Source of the DNA: Pycnopodia helianthoides
Taxonomy: Eukaryota > Echinodermata > Asteroidea > Forcipulatida > Asteriidae
Length of the DNA: 64,000 nucleotides
Reading direction: 5' to 3'
Assembly: GCA_032158295.1 (NCBI GenBank)
Contig: CM063253.1
Location: 8,649,001-8,713,000, forward strand
Shown here: in pieces, positions 58,901-64,000 of the stretch
How the letters are laid out: each line of letters opens with the position of its first letter
How positions within the stretch are numbered: the stretch's first letter is position 1
Notes under the pieces: model-generated
The model's input: the letters and a program-made list of their open reading frames with translations, nothing else
The model's database searches: none
Told to the model about the DNA's origin: nothing
Translations under genes and position numbers: made by a program

Positions 58901-61900
58901 AATCTGTGAAGGTAAATAAAAATCCACAAGTGTTTTTCTTGGAAGCTGAATATTTCTTTTTGCCAAATCTCCCTTTACCAGGAGCTCCAAAACATGCAAA
59001 ACAAATTTTTATGAAATCCATACAAACTGCACTAATGACCTAATAGTCCTAAGCCAACGATGTATTCCTATACTGCTGTGTTTGTGCATTATAAAATACC
59101 CCAGTACACTTATCATGCTGTGGTGTTTCTGGCATGGCTGGCAGCAGATTGCACCACATCACCTTGTAGAAGGTGCTCTATAAATCGTTTATAATTCAAA
59201 CTAAGCTTTGTATACCTGTAGTTAAAAAACAACTGCTTTGAGGTGCTTCAAATCATACTTATTTTCTGTTCCTTTTTTTCTTCTTGTAGGGGTATGATCA
59301 CACATGCCACGATCCAGGGTTATTATACCGTGTTGAGACCATGCCAGGTCTCGGCTGGCTCCTCAAGAGGAAACTGTACAAGGAAGAGCTGGAACCCAAC
59401 TGGCCGACACCAGAAAAGGTTTGCCAAATTACTCAGAGCCTCCCATGCATGCTAAACATCCATGTAGATGCACGGCAGGCCCTCTTATTAAAAAGGACAA
59501 GCTTTCACCAACAATAGAACAGCAAAATCGACATGATGGCGTCTAAAATAGAAAATGATCTCCTGCACTTAAAGTGATTTTAATCCTCCACTCAATAGCA
59601 AACAATACAAATAGCACAACCCAGTCACTAATGATTTAAAGGACAAAAGGTCAACACAAGGCTGGCTACATACAAGTTTACAATACTCGATTCAACTAGA
59701 CCTAAATGTTACAATATTTCTCTGATAACAAGATGACTTAAACACAAAAGAATACTCACAGAGCTCTAGGAAATTATTCCTCCCAAGTAAACAGTATTTG
59801 GAGCATGGCGAGAGCCATGCTTCCTACAAGTAAGAGAGAAATACCCACAGAAAATAAATAAATAAATGGACAAAGAGAAGGTCTAAAGGTTGCAGACACA
59901 AACTTTAAGTTTTTACAGTAAATACACAAATAAGAAAGTTGCATCAGGCCAAAGTAAGATTGAGGGCGCATACATGTAGGAGTTGATGTTGAAAATTTGA
60001 TTGTTAATTTTTTTGTTGACCAACAACAGAAGAATGGGTTCTCAAAACTCTTCAGTGTTACTTTTGGTTTACCCTTACATGGATGTGTGATGGGTAAACT
60101 CAAATAGTATTCTTCATCCTATGCAACTATTACATCAACTAAAACATTGTTCAAAGCATATATTCTGTATAGTTGATTTTGAAAATTTGACTGCAAGAAG
60201 CAAAGTTTGCAAATATTAGTCAGACCTTGATACCGTGTGCTAAGGTTGTTGCTATGGGCTTCCTATGTATCACAACCAATCTATTATGATTCTGGATGCA
60301 ACAATAGAAGAATATCACTGCATAAATAAAATACCACTGAAAACAAACTAGGAAATACAATACAATTTTTGTACACTAAGCTGTCATGTGTAAGAATACA
60401 TACAAGGGATTTTCAGCGGCCACGGTTTTAGCTACAAAAAATCACACTTCCAAATTCAATAAATTTGATTCTCGAGTAGTGATTTGCTGATTCCTCACTA
60501 AATTATCAATTTTTGACATGTATCACATTATTCTCAAATTTCAAATTCTCAATAATTCAACAACAATCCTTCAATAAATTAATTTGCAGCGGTTAACAAT
60601 ATTTCTTCAAGAATTCATTAACTCTCAATTAACCATTAATGTTTTTTCCATAAGTCACTAATTCTTAAGAATCCAACAATAGAACCAAGCTGCTAATTCA
60701 GCTGCTTATTCAAACTTTAGGAGTTCAGGAAGCCATAATGAAAAATGCGTTCCCAGTAGTTATCTTTTTAAATCTACAAATGATGGACATGTGATGTCAT
60801 TTACTCATCAAAGTGTACCTGCTTTTGAGGGACAGTCTGGTCCCTGGTATGTTTTGATTAACATTGTTGTAACCCTACTGGTATACAAGGTGTGTGACCA
60901 AGATGGGCGGGGCAATCTGATTGCATGTTGTCAGCATTTTTGAGGTTTTTTAATGGATTATTTTGTTTTAATCTAGGTGTGGGATTGGGACATGTGGATG
61001 CGATCGCCGTCTGTCCGCAAGGGAAGAGAATGTATCATCCCCGACATTTCAAGAACGTTTCATTTTGGCTCCACTGGCCTCAACATGAACAGCTATTTCC
61101 AGGTAAGTTGTGGAGGTTCAGGGTCCGGGGTGGTTTCCCCATGAAGCTCTTAAAGACACTGGACACCTTTGGTAATTGTCAAAGACCAGTCTTCTCAATT
61201 GGTGTACCTCAACATATGCACAAAATAAAAAACCTGTGAAAATTTGAACTCAATTGGTCGTCGAAGTTGCGAGATAATAATGGAAGAAAAAACACCCTTG
61301 TCACACGAAGTTGTGTGCTTTCAGGTGATTGATTTTGAGACCTCATGCGTGATGTCTCCAAATCAATTCAAATAAATTACTTCTTCCTCAAAAACTACGT
61401 TACTTCAGAGGGAGCTGTTTCTCACAATGTTTTATACTATCAACAGCTCTCCATTGCTCGTTACCAAGTAAGTTTTTATGCAAACAATTATTTTGAGTAA
61501 TTACCGATAGTGTCCAGTGTCTTTAAGTGTATCAATTTGCTGCCTTGATCTCGGTCCTGTATATATTATTCTGTAGAGGAACAGAGTCCCCACACCTTGG
61601 ACTTGGTACTTGTGATTTTTTGTATATCCTTGTGCCTTTTGTTTTGTACCTCTTTTGTAATGAACTGAATTCTTTGTGTGTTCTCTGAGTGCAAGTGGTC
61701 AGCTGATTTCCTTTCATTTGTTGTTAAGTGCCATTGAAAACTGAATCACACTGTACAAAGTTGTGTGCGCGTAGCATGATATTCTTCCTAAGTCTGATTT
61801 CCGATTTGTTTGTCCTCAGAAAAAATCTGCGAAATTGTACATAAATAGCCTGAAAAGTCTGTAAACTGCTATACCATCAAACATGTAGTGTAGGTCAGCC

Positions 61901-62807
61901 CTTGTACCCAATGAAATTGTCCTGTCCCTCTTTTCTAAAGGTTCAGATATCATGCCCTTGTTCCTTTTTTTTTTGCTATACAGAGAAAAAAAAATACCCT
62001 CGCAGTCTCTCCTAAAAAAATCCACCTCCTGACTCATTGGTCAACCGGATCTTCTGGTCATTTTTGTGTTCACCGTCTACCCCTGTCAATAATGGCACAA
62101 AAATACAAACAAAATACCCAGACACAGACCCTACCCATAAAACATGTAAAAACACCTTTATGGTTTTATGTCAATCTCAAGTCAAGAGTGTTTGAGTGTC
62201 ACTGAAATGGACAGCGCCATCATTTATCTACCAGTATACGTTCAAGTGATCAGCTGTTTTCTTCTTATTCTATTTTAAGTGCCATTGAAAACGGAAACAC
62301 ACTGTGCAAAGTTCTGTGTGCATGGCAGTTTTCTCTTCTTCTGTTGCAATAACAAAGTTACATGTCTGATCATGCAAAGCTTCAGGTTTTACTCATAGAC
62401 CTTATGCATTGACGCCATCAAACTGCCATCTTAAAGGTAAACCAATGAGTGAAACAATGGAAACACACAGATTTTTTGTCCTCAAGCGAGGGCGCCCCAC
62501 TCAAAAGACGTCATGTGCCTCAGGTCTATTCTCATTACTGTGTCCCCTCTGTAACCTCCAGGATATTTACTTTAAGAAGCATCCGTACAACACAGTACCA
62601 CATGTGAAGCTAAAAGGTGTGGACACAATGACCAAAGATGCGTACGAAGAGAAGATGCACAGATTAATCAGCAGAGCGACTGTGCTGGATCATACCGTTG
62701 GAGCCTGTGAGGACCGGTTTGTACCGGATACGAAGGGCAAGTCCTACGTCATGTATATTCAGATGTACAACGAGAACGACTACGACACGTGGTTGGCTCT
62801 AGCTAAG
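31862..62807 (+). CDS. POMGNT1: Protein O-linked-mannose beta-1,2-N-acetylglucosaminyltransferase 1 (POMGNT1)
   Basis: Known: a Golgi type II membrane enzyme that adds GlcNAc in beta-1,2 linkage to O-mannose on alpha-dystroglycan, extending the core M1 glycan. Human defects cause muscle-eye-brain disease. Seen: 15 in-phase exons giving about 596 residues. The cytosolic tail (1-40) starts [14 protein letters not shown] single membrane anchor follows at about 41-60 ([17 protein letters not shown]), then the stem carbohydrate-binding domain (about 95-255; [20 protein letters not shown]) and the GT13-type catalytic domain (about 300-596). The metal/nucleotide-sugar site EEDLD is at about 394-398, followed by [24 protein letters not shown] and VWDWDMWMR. 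All landmarks match the vertebrate enzyme closely. The final exon, about 65 residues in human, is absent from the window. Coding exons: 31862-31981, 42136-42229, 48237-48370, 50254-50433, 51433-51559, 52685-52783, 53676-53803, 55728-55830, 56410-56579, 56930-56988, 58178-58250, 59290-59418, 60977-61102, 62562-62807. Confidence 0.96.
33255..33651. mobile_element. Two head-to-tail MITEs with TGGGCCCAATTTCATA ends
   Basis: Units at about 33256-33453 and 33453-33651 abut, sharing GAACCTGGGCCC. Each begins GGGCCCAATTTCATAGAGC, contains GCAGGA.ACCAGTCACAA and AGCATAATTTTGTTGTGCT, and ends CAGCTTTATGAAATTGAACC or its worn equivalent. Confidence 0.8.
34190..34290. repeat. Short tandem duplication, about 56-bp unit
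   Basis: ATATATATAGCAAATTTGTA, then TAAGAAGCCCTTT, occurs twice (about 34205 and 34258). AT-rich. Confidence 0.8.
34300..34470 (-). mobile_element. SINE fragment
   Basis: On the - strand it reads GTGTGGGTTTGGGTTCTGG in place of the B box, followed by CAATTGTGACCTTGAGCAAT, similar to the 'gtgacacttg...gagcaa.acact' part of the SINE at 18239. Confidence 0.4.
35214..35490. other. GC-richer island with several overlapping open frames
   Basis: Frames stay open on both strands (for example 35214-35486 on +, 35480-35274 on -), which is what an unusually stop-poor, GC-richer segment gives. No splice logic or family resemblance supports a gene. It may be part of an unrecognised repeat. Confidence 0.2.
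35746..36076. mobile_element. TTAA hairpin MITE with TTATCGCGCGCGATAA core
   Basis: It runs from TTAAAGGCCCTGTACACTAT to AGTGTACAATACCTTTAA. The core is the 16-bp perfect palindrome TTATCGCGCGCGATAA. The flanking arm TGACCAATTGAGCTCAAACT is common to the family. Confidence 0.85.
38515..39240. repeat. Tandem array, about 180-bp unit, four copies
   Basis: The ATACTGT...GG.GCCATAAG.GCAG element recurs at 38533, 38709, 38893 and 39080. Each unit contains GCAGAGTTGTACCACCCCTT, TAGTGCTGGAATTCACCATT and CCAAGAAATTGGGC. The ATTGGGCCC parts resemble the GGCCCAATTTCAT MITE end, so the array may have grown from one such copy. Confidence 0.85.
41403..41535. repeat. Imperfect tandem duplication, about 65-70 bp
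   Basis: AAGATATTACACAGTGGGGT then TCAATTGTAAAATACAAGAC recurs as AAGATATTACACAGTGAGGT then TCAATTGTAAAACACAAGAC. The right side runs into an hAT-like fragment (41509-41620). Confidence 0.8.
42136..42229 (+). CDS. POMGNT1: POMGNT1 exon: transmembrane anchor
   Basis: A 94-nt exon entering in phase 0 and leaving in phase 1. It encodes [20 protein letters not shown] and then [10 protein letters not shown]. The first 20 residues are the single signal-anchor helix. It is separated from the start exon by an intron of about 10.15 kb, the largest in the gene. Confidence 0.92.
42590..42775. repeat. Minisatellite: GTCAGTTGGGTA / GGGTATAAATGG
   Basis: Short motifs TGGTCAGTTGGGTACAAATG and GTATAAATGG.C.AGTGGTC alternate in higher-order units of about 70 bp (42611 and 42681). 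It lies 360 bp into the intron after the transmembrane exon. Confidence 0.85.
43836..44207. mobile_element. TTAA hairpin MITE, intronic in POMGNT1
   Basis: It runs from GTAGTGGATACTTTTGGTAA to CAAAAGTGTATCCTGCCTTT. It shares GAGAAACGACTCCCTCTGAA and GAAAGCACACAATTCTATGC. The core is reduced (GAGGAAGCTTTTCTC). Confidence 0.8.
44715..44925 (+). repeat. Purine-rich tract of about 200 bp
   Basis: The + strand is almost all A and G (AGAAAGAAGGAGCGGGGTGG, AGGAGGAAGAGGAGAGATGA), so the - strand is a long polypyrimidine run that opens several meaningless serine/proline-rich frames. It could form triplex DNA or pause transcription. Confidence 0.8.
45766..45945. repeat. Dispersed repeat, copy 1 (pair with 61776-61930)
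   Basis: It shares GCATGATATTCTT, CCTCAGAAAA, TAGCCTGAAAAG and TAGGTCAGCCCTTG with 61776-61930 in the same order. Non-coding, unknown family. Confidence 0.7.
46088..46640. repeat. Tandem array, about 92-bp unit, about six copies
   Basis: AGCTCAC(A/G)TAA.AAC starts lie at 46091, 46184, 46277, 46374 and 46459, with a worn sixth unit. Each has AAAAATGCAATT.AA, GGTTACAGAGAAAAACATTA and CATTAAAAACACTGGATCC. Very A-rich on the + strand. Confidence 0.9.
46979..47338. mobile_element. hAT-like MITE with 5-bp flank duplication
   Basis: The ends CAGGCCTTGCGCTTAAG and GTTAAGGGCGAGCCCTG are inverted, and ATGTT lies immediately outside both. Internal GTAGCCCGCCGGGCCAGTAA and CTACGCCGGGCTAG form sub-terminal inverted repeats. 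360 bp. Confidence 0.75.
47625..47710. repeat. GTACATGTAC palindrome cluster
   Basis: ACGTGTATGTAATGTACACG, then TAGTACATGTAC and AAGTACATGTAC, is a dense run of overlapping self-complementary decamers able to fold on either strand. Smaller clusters occur at 10080-10115, 27418-27442 and 38892-38911. Confidence 0.8.
48237..48370 (+). CDS. POMGNT1: POMGNT1 exon: stem region
   Basis: A 134-nt exon completing a split Gly codon. It has an acidic linker ([18 protein letters not shown]) and then the first strands of the stem domain, [20 protein letters not shown]. This matches the human 'vldVEVySSrskvyVaVDGT' segment. Donor GTAAAA, phase 0. Confidence 0.92.
49876..50027. mobile_element. hAT-like MITE, TCAGGCCTGAAATT ends
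   Basis: TCAGGCCTGAAATT and AATTCCAGGCCTGA close a 152-bp unit containing CTTGGTGCCCCATCAAAAGT. It is the cleanest copy of this family here and lies 226 bp before exon 50254-50433. Confidence 0.8.
50254..50433 (+). CDS. POMGNT1: POMGNT1 exon: stem carbohydrate-binding domain
   Basis: A 60-codon exon in phase 0/0. It encodes [20 protein letters not shown] and then [19 protein letters not shown]. This is among the most conserved parts of the stem domain, which binds beta-linked GlcNAc in the human enzyme. Donor GTATAA. Confidence 0.95.
51020..51300. mobile_element. Degenerate hAT-like element
   Basis: CAGTGACCGACCAGTGGAAC, CATTTCAATAGTCCGCCAGC and ACTGGCCTTTGGCC. The first two phrases match 36996-37065 (GTGACTGGCCAGCAGGACCA, CATTTCACTAGTCCATCAGC). 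Ends not resolved. Confidence 0.45.
51433..51559 (+). CDS. POMGNT1: POMGNT1 exon: stem domain
   Basis: A 127-nt exon with acceptor TCCTTTGACAG and donor GTGAGA. It encodes [20 protein letters not shown] and then [17 protein letters not shown]. The GWRDTWAF block is nearly invariant between this animal and vertebrates. Confidence 0.95.
51600..51900 (-). pseudogene. Non-LTR retrotransposon ORF fragment
   Basis: On the - strand the frame reads [20 protein letters not shown] and then [16 protein letters not shown]. The 'LhkWg...p.CdCG..qT..Hiv..CPl.rl.Gg' block is the familiar C-terminal zinc-binding tail of LINE polyproteins. One Cys (NEWP for NECP) is lost. It starts about 40 bp after POMGNT1 exon 51433-51559. 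Confidence 0.8.
52685..52783 (+). CDS. POMGNT1: POMGNT1 exon: stem-catalytic linker
   Basis: A 99-nt exon, phase 1 to phase 1. It encodes [20 protein letters not shown] and then [12 protein letters not shown]. This aligns with the human 'GeKhSKSPALSSWGDPVLLKTdvPL' stretch. Donor GTAGGG. Confidence 0.92.
52885..53232 (-). mobile_element. Full-length tRNA-derived SINE
   Basis: On the - strand the head is GTGTCATGGCCGAGCAGCTT (A box) with B box GTGTGGGTTCGATTCCC. The body includes CACTTGTGTCCTTGAGCAAG and the tail has GCGCTATACAATAAGAAC. It lies in a POMGNT1 intron. Confidence 0.85.
53676..53803 (+). CDS. POMGNT1: POMGNT1 exon: Cys-rich start of catalytic region
   Basis: A 128-nt exon entering in phase 1 and leaving in phase 0. 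It encodes [20 protein letters not shown] and then [16 protein letters not shown]. The cysteine positions match the human disulphide-bearing segment 'FCsKVEGYGSvCSC'. Donor GTAAGA. Confidence 0.95.
54000..54295. mobile_element. TTAA MITE, 5'-truncated
   Basis: It matches the second half of 12800-13194 in reverse order: TTTGAATCTGAGAAG, TTTTTCGGTGATGTCTCAAA, ACGCGACCACCCTTTGAAGT, and the end CAAATGTGTACTGTGCCTTTAA. Confidence 0.8.
54745..55145 (-). mobile_element. CR1/Jockey-like LINE 3' end
   Basis: The - strand frame reads [20 protein letters not shown] then HCFEAAYL, the C-terminal signature of non-LTR reverse transcriptases. The 3' UTR (TTATGCGCTTAGAGGCTTTC) is shared with 58320-58790. 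An internal stretch ([10 protein letters not shown]) present in the other copy is deleted here. Confidence 0.8.
55320..55605 (+). mobile_element. LINE 3' end, different family
   Basis: The + strand has worn [14 protein letters not shown] and [10 protein letters not shown] phrases, then the 3' tail GCTAAGCGCCTGGGAATAGG, GGCGCTCTACAAATGCCTAA and (TTGA)n. The 3' UTR differs from the - strand LINEs nearby. Confidence 0.65.
55728..55830 (+). CDS. POMGNT1: POMGNT1 exon: GT13 nucleotide-binding strand
   Basis: A 103-nt exon with acceptor TTGTTTGCAG. It encodes [20 protein letters not shown] and then LRSLLSAHG. The 'PV.viA.NRP.[12 protein letters not shown]' motif opens the Rossmann-like GT13 catalytic fold shared with GnT-I (MGAT1). 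Donor GTAATA. Confidence 0.96.
56410..56579 (+). CDS. POMGNT1: POMGNT1 exon: catalytic domain
   Basis: A 170-nt exon entering in phase 1 and leaving in phase 0. It encodes [20 protein letters not shown], then [20 protein letters not shown]. The VFIDGY and [14 protein letters not shown] motifs are hallmarks of POMGNT1. Donor GTATGT. Confidence 0.96.
56930..56988 (+). CDS. POMGNT1: POMGNT1 exon: EEDLD catalytic motif
   Basis: A short 59-nt exon entering in phase 0 and leaving in phase 2. It encodes [24 protein letters not shown], at about residues 394-398, is the DxD-like Mn2+/UDP-GlcNAc site, at the same position as in the human protein. Acceptor CCTTTTCAG, donor GTAAGA. Confidence 0.96.
57768..58050. 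mobile_element. TTAA-flanked piggyBac-like MITE, copy 2
   Basis: Same family and orientation as 5152-5426, including the inner palindrome ACGAGTATACTCGT. It lies in a POMGNT1 intron about 130 bp upstream of exon 58178-58250. The difference between copies is mostly point changes and short indels. Confidence 0.8.
58178..58250 (+). CDS. POMGNT1: POMGNT1 exon: catalytic domain
   Basis: A 73-nt exon completing a split Ser codon. It encodes [20 protein letters not shown] and ends WNDQ. The [11 protein letters not shown] block is identical to the vertebrate enzyme. Donor GTCAGT, phase 0. Confidence 0.96.
58320..58790 (-). mobile_element. CR1/Jockey-like LINE 3' end
   Basis: The - strand reads [20 protein letters not shown], then [16 protein letters not shown]. 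It ends with GCGCTTAGAGGCTTTTGCAT, TAGGCGCTTTACAAATGTC and (TTA)n. It begins 70 bp after POMGNT1 exon 58178-58250. No full reverse transcriptase is present. Confidence 0.85.
58805..59040 (-). repeat. Dispersed repeat with partial open frame
   Basis: The - strand is open from 59021 to 58803. It reads [20 protein letters not shown], then [21 protein letters not shown] broken, inverted copy lies at 24715-24962. It may be the remnant of a mobile-element protein; the family is not recognised. Confidence 0.5.
59090..59205 (+). mobile_element. tRNA-SINE 3' fragment
   Basis: CCCAGTACACTTATCATGCT, TGGCAGCAGATTGCACCACA and AGGTGCTCTATAAATCG follow the order of the SINE body at 18239 and 63230. The tRNA-like head is missing. 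Confidence 0.65.
59290..59418 (+). CDS. POMGNT1: POMGNT1 exon: catalytic domain
   Basis: A 43-codon exon in phase 0/0. It encodes [20 protein letters not shown], then [15 protein letters not shown]. The [10 protein letters not shown] loop is part of the acceptor-facing side in GT13 enzymes. Acceptor TTCTTGTAG, donor GTTTGC. Confidence 0.96.
60977..61102 (+). CDS. POMGNT1: POMGNT1 exon: catalytic domain
   Basis: A 42-codon exon in phase 0/0. It encodes [20 protein letters not shown], then [20 protein letters not shown]. The WDWDMWMR and [13 protein letters not shown] motifs match vertebrate POMGNT1 and contribute to the active site. Donor GTAAGT. Confidence 0.96.
61150..61526. mobile_element. 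TTAA hairpin MITE, intronic in POMGNT1
   Basis: TTAA + AGACACTGGACACCTTTGGT to CGATAGTGTCCAGTGTCT + TTAA. It is the reverse orientation of 28441-28826. The core hairpin is TTGATTTTGAGACCTCA with TGATGTCTCCAAATCAA. It begins 48 bp after exon 60977-61102. Confidence 0.88.
61690..62340. repeat. Duplicated segment plus dispersed repeat in POMGNT1 intron
   Basis: AAGTGCCATTGAAAAC.GAA, then CACACTGT.CAAAGTT, occurs at about 61727 and 62278, each preceded by GATCAGCTG/GGTCAGCTG. Between them, 61776-61930 repeats the unit seen at 45766-45945. Confidence 0.65.
62562..62807 (+). CDS. POMGNT1: POMGNT1 exon: end of catalytic domain
   Basis: An 82-codon exon in phase 0/0, with acceptor CTGTAACCTCCAG. 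It encodes [20 protein letters not shown], then [20 protein letters not shown], and ends DTWLALAK. In human the next exon encodes CLHIWDLDVRGNHR and the C-terminus. No match appears in 62808-64000, so the gene runs off the right edge. Confidence 0.95.
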
Positions 62808-63229
62808 GTAATAATTGTCTGTCTTTTGAGTCTGCCCAGTTTGCATATTAAACAAAATTTGCCAATAATTTTGTTTTCTTCTGATAGATCTAGGTATGTT
62901 CACTTCAAAATTTGCCATATAATCTGCAGTCCATTTGTAGTCCATAAGGTGTTTTTTTTTGGGGGGGGGGTGGGTTTGTGTTAATATTATACATTGCTTA
63001 TGCTATTTTGGTTTGACATTAGTCTAAGGACTTGATTGTGTTTGTAAGTGAAGAAAATAAGATCATAGTGTTCTTTTTTTATTGAAGCAATAATTGCAGT
63101 TAAATTGTTCGTAGTACCCGCTGCTAACATTAGCATTTGAACAGGCATTTTGTTGAGCTTTGCGATGTAGCGTTTAAGACTCTAAGGTCCTGGGTTAGTT
63201 TCTAAAAGTGCCCGTGAAATTTTGTTTCC

Positions 63230-63630
63230 ACAAGTTGCGTGCTGTGGTCGAGCGGTCAAGCGCTACGTACTCAAGCTCTGGTGTTTCTGATAGCAGAGTG
63301 TGGGTCCGAGTCCCGGTCGTGACACTGTGTCCTTCAGCAAGACACTTAACCATTATTGCTTCGTCCATGGGACGTAAAGACGCTGGGCCCATGTGTTGAA
63401 CCAAATACACTTATCATTAAGAGAAGGGGTTCGCCCTAATGTTTCTGACAGTGGCTGCTGAGTGCGCCACAGCACCTTGAACATGTAAACCCTTAAAAGG
63501 TGCTACTTAAATCAGTCTTATAGTCCATACAAAAATTCAATACTTGTCTTTAAAAAAATCTTTCTTTGTTCAAGCGTCGTATTGGTGGATACATGCGCTA
63601 TATAAGACTCCAATATTATTATTAAGACTT
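63230..63630 (+). mobile_element. Full-length tRNA-derived SINE
   Basis: A box GTGGTCGAGCGGTCAAGCG and B box GGGTCCGAGTCCCGG. Body GAGAAGGGGTTCGCCCTAAT and TGCGCCACAGCACCTTGAAC. Tail ATGCGCTATATAAGACTCCA with (ATT)n. Same family as 18239-18620. Confidence 0.88.
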
Positions 63631-63869
63631 GGGAAAACACTGACAGTTCATTGTTTACCATACATCAGTCCAGGACAATTCTAAATCACATTCTTCAATG
63701 TCTTGATTACACACAGTTTAAAACTACCAGTTATTGAGTGGAATAATAAAGTGAGTGAGTCACAATCCTGGGTACTCATTTTCTTGGTGTCCATGTTATG
63801 AACAACAGTTTGTGAAAACCACTGATTTCTCACTCTCAGTGGCTGTGCACAAATGTGGGTTAGATAGTG

Positions 63870-64000
63870 GTATCTTTACCCACCTTCCACCTCTGGGACC
63901 CTGGTTTAAAGCCCAATGGGGGCACGAATTGGGTTTTCAGTCCCTACCTGATTGCGTGTCTTTTCCCTGGAATAATTCTCTGAGGTTTTCCTCCCACATC
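63870..64000 (+). mobile_element. SINE-like fragment cut by window edge
   Basis: ATTGGGTTTTCAGTCCCTAC, CTGATTGCGTGTCTTTTCCC and GAGGTTTTCCTCCCACATC match 2570-2760 closely and 16255-16445 partly. It continues beyond the window. Confidence 0.7.

Noticed and set aside
62409..62561. N-terminal extension of the last POMGNT1 exon to an ATG at 62409
   Set aside because: The reading before 62562 is intron; the acceptor CAG at 62559-62561 and homology start at DIYFKKH.

Overview
This is intron-rich, AT-rich animal nuclear DNA packed with small DNA-transposon and SINE copies. The best guess is an invertebrate deuterostome, probably an echinoderm. That placement is an inference from the style of the genes and repeats; the window holds no diagnostic marker. 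I see no bacterial operon, CRISPR array, rRNA gene or free-standing tRNA gene.

Three protein-coding loci are supported by exons whose splice phases fit together. (1) On the + strand, about 4.0-17.5 kb, lies the 3' part of a ROCO-family gene: the second half of a Roc GTPase domain, a COR domain, a cysteine-rich segment and a C-terminal death domain, ending at 17493. The P-loop exon and everything N-terminal are not in the window. (2) On the - strand, inside one large intron of gene 1 (8759-9464, possibly starting near 9773), lie the last two exons of an unidentified small protein gene, nested and antisense. (3) On the + strand, 31.9-62.8 kb, lies POMGNT1 (protein O-linked-mannose beta-1,2-N-acetylglucosaminyltransferase 1). 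Its initiator ATG is at 31862, and 15 in-phase coding exons give about 596 residues. The last coding exon, about 65 residues in human, is beyond the right edge.

Layout: 1-4.0 kb is repeat-rich sequence upstream of the first visible ROCO exon. 4.0-17.5 kb is the ROCO gene with its nested antisense gene and a broken THAP-domain relic. 17.5-30.5 kb is intergenic, with nested SINE and MITE insertions. 30.5-32 kb is the probable POMGNT1 5' region. 32-42.1 kb is a 10-kb first coding intron. 42.1-62.8 kb holds the remaining POMGNT1 exons. 62.8-64 kb is the start of the last intron.

The main non-genic signal is a set of terminal-inverted-repeat families flanked by TTAA. One is a roughly 330-430 bp family whose conserved arms enclose different central hairpins. 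A second has piggyBac-like ends and has a copy in an intron of each large gene. A third pair of 20-bp ends brackets the nested gene. There are also hAT-like MITEs, tRNA-derived SINEs, 3' ends of non-LTR retrotransposons and several minisatellites. The genes look unrelated in function (innate or apoptotic GTPase signalling, and dystroglycan glycosylation), so no joint system is claimed.
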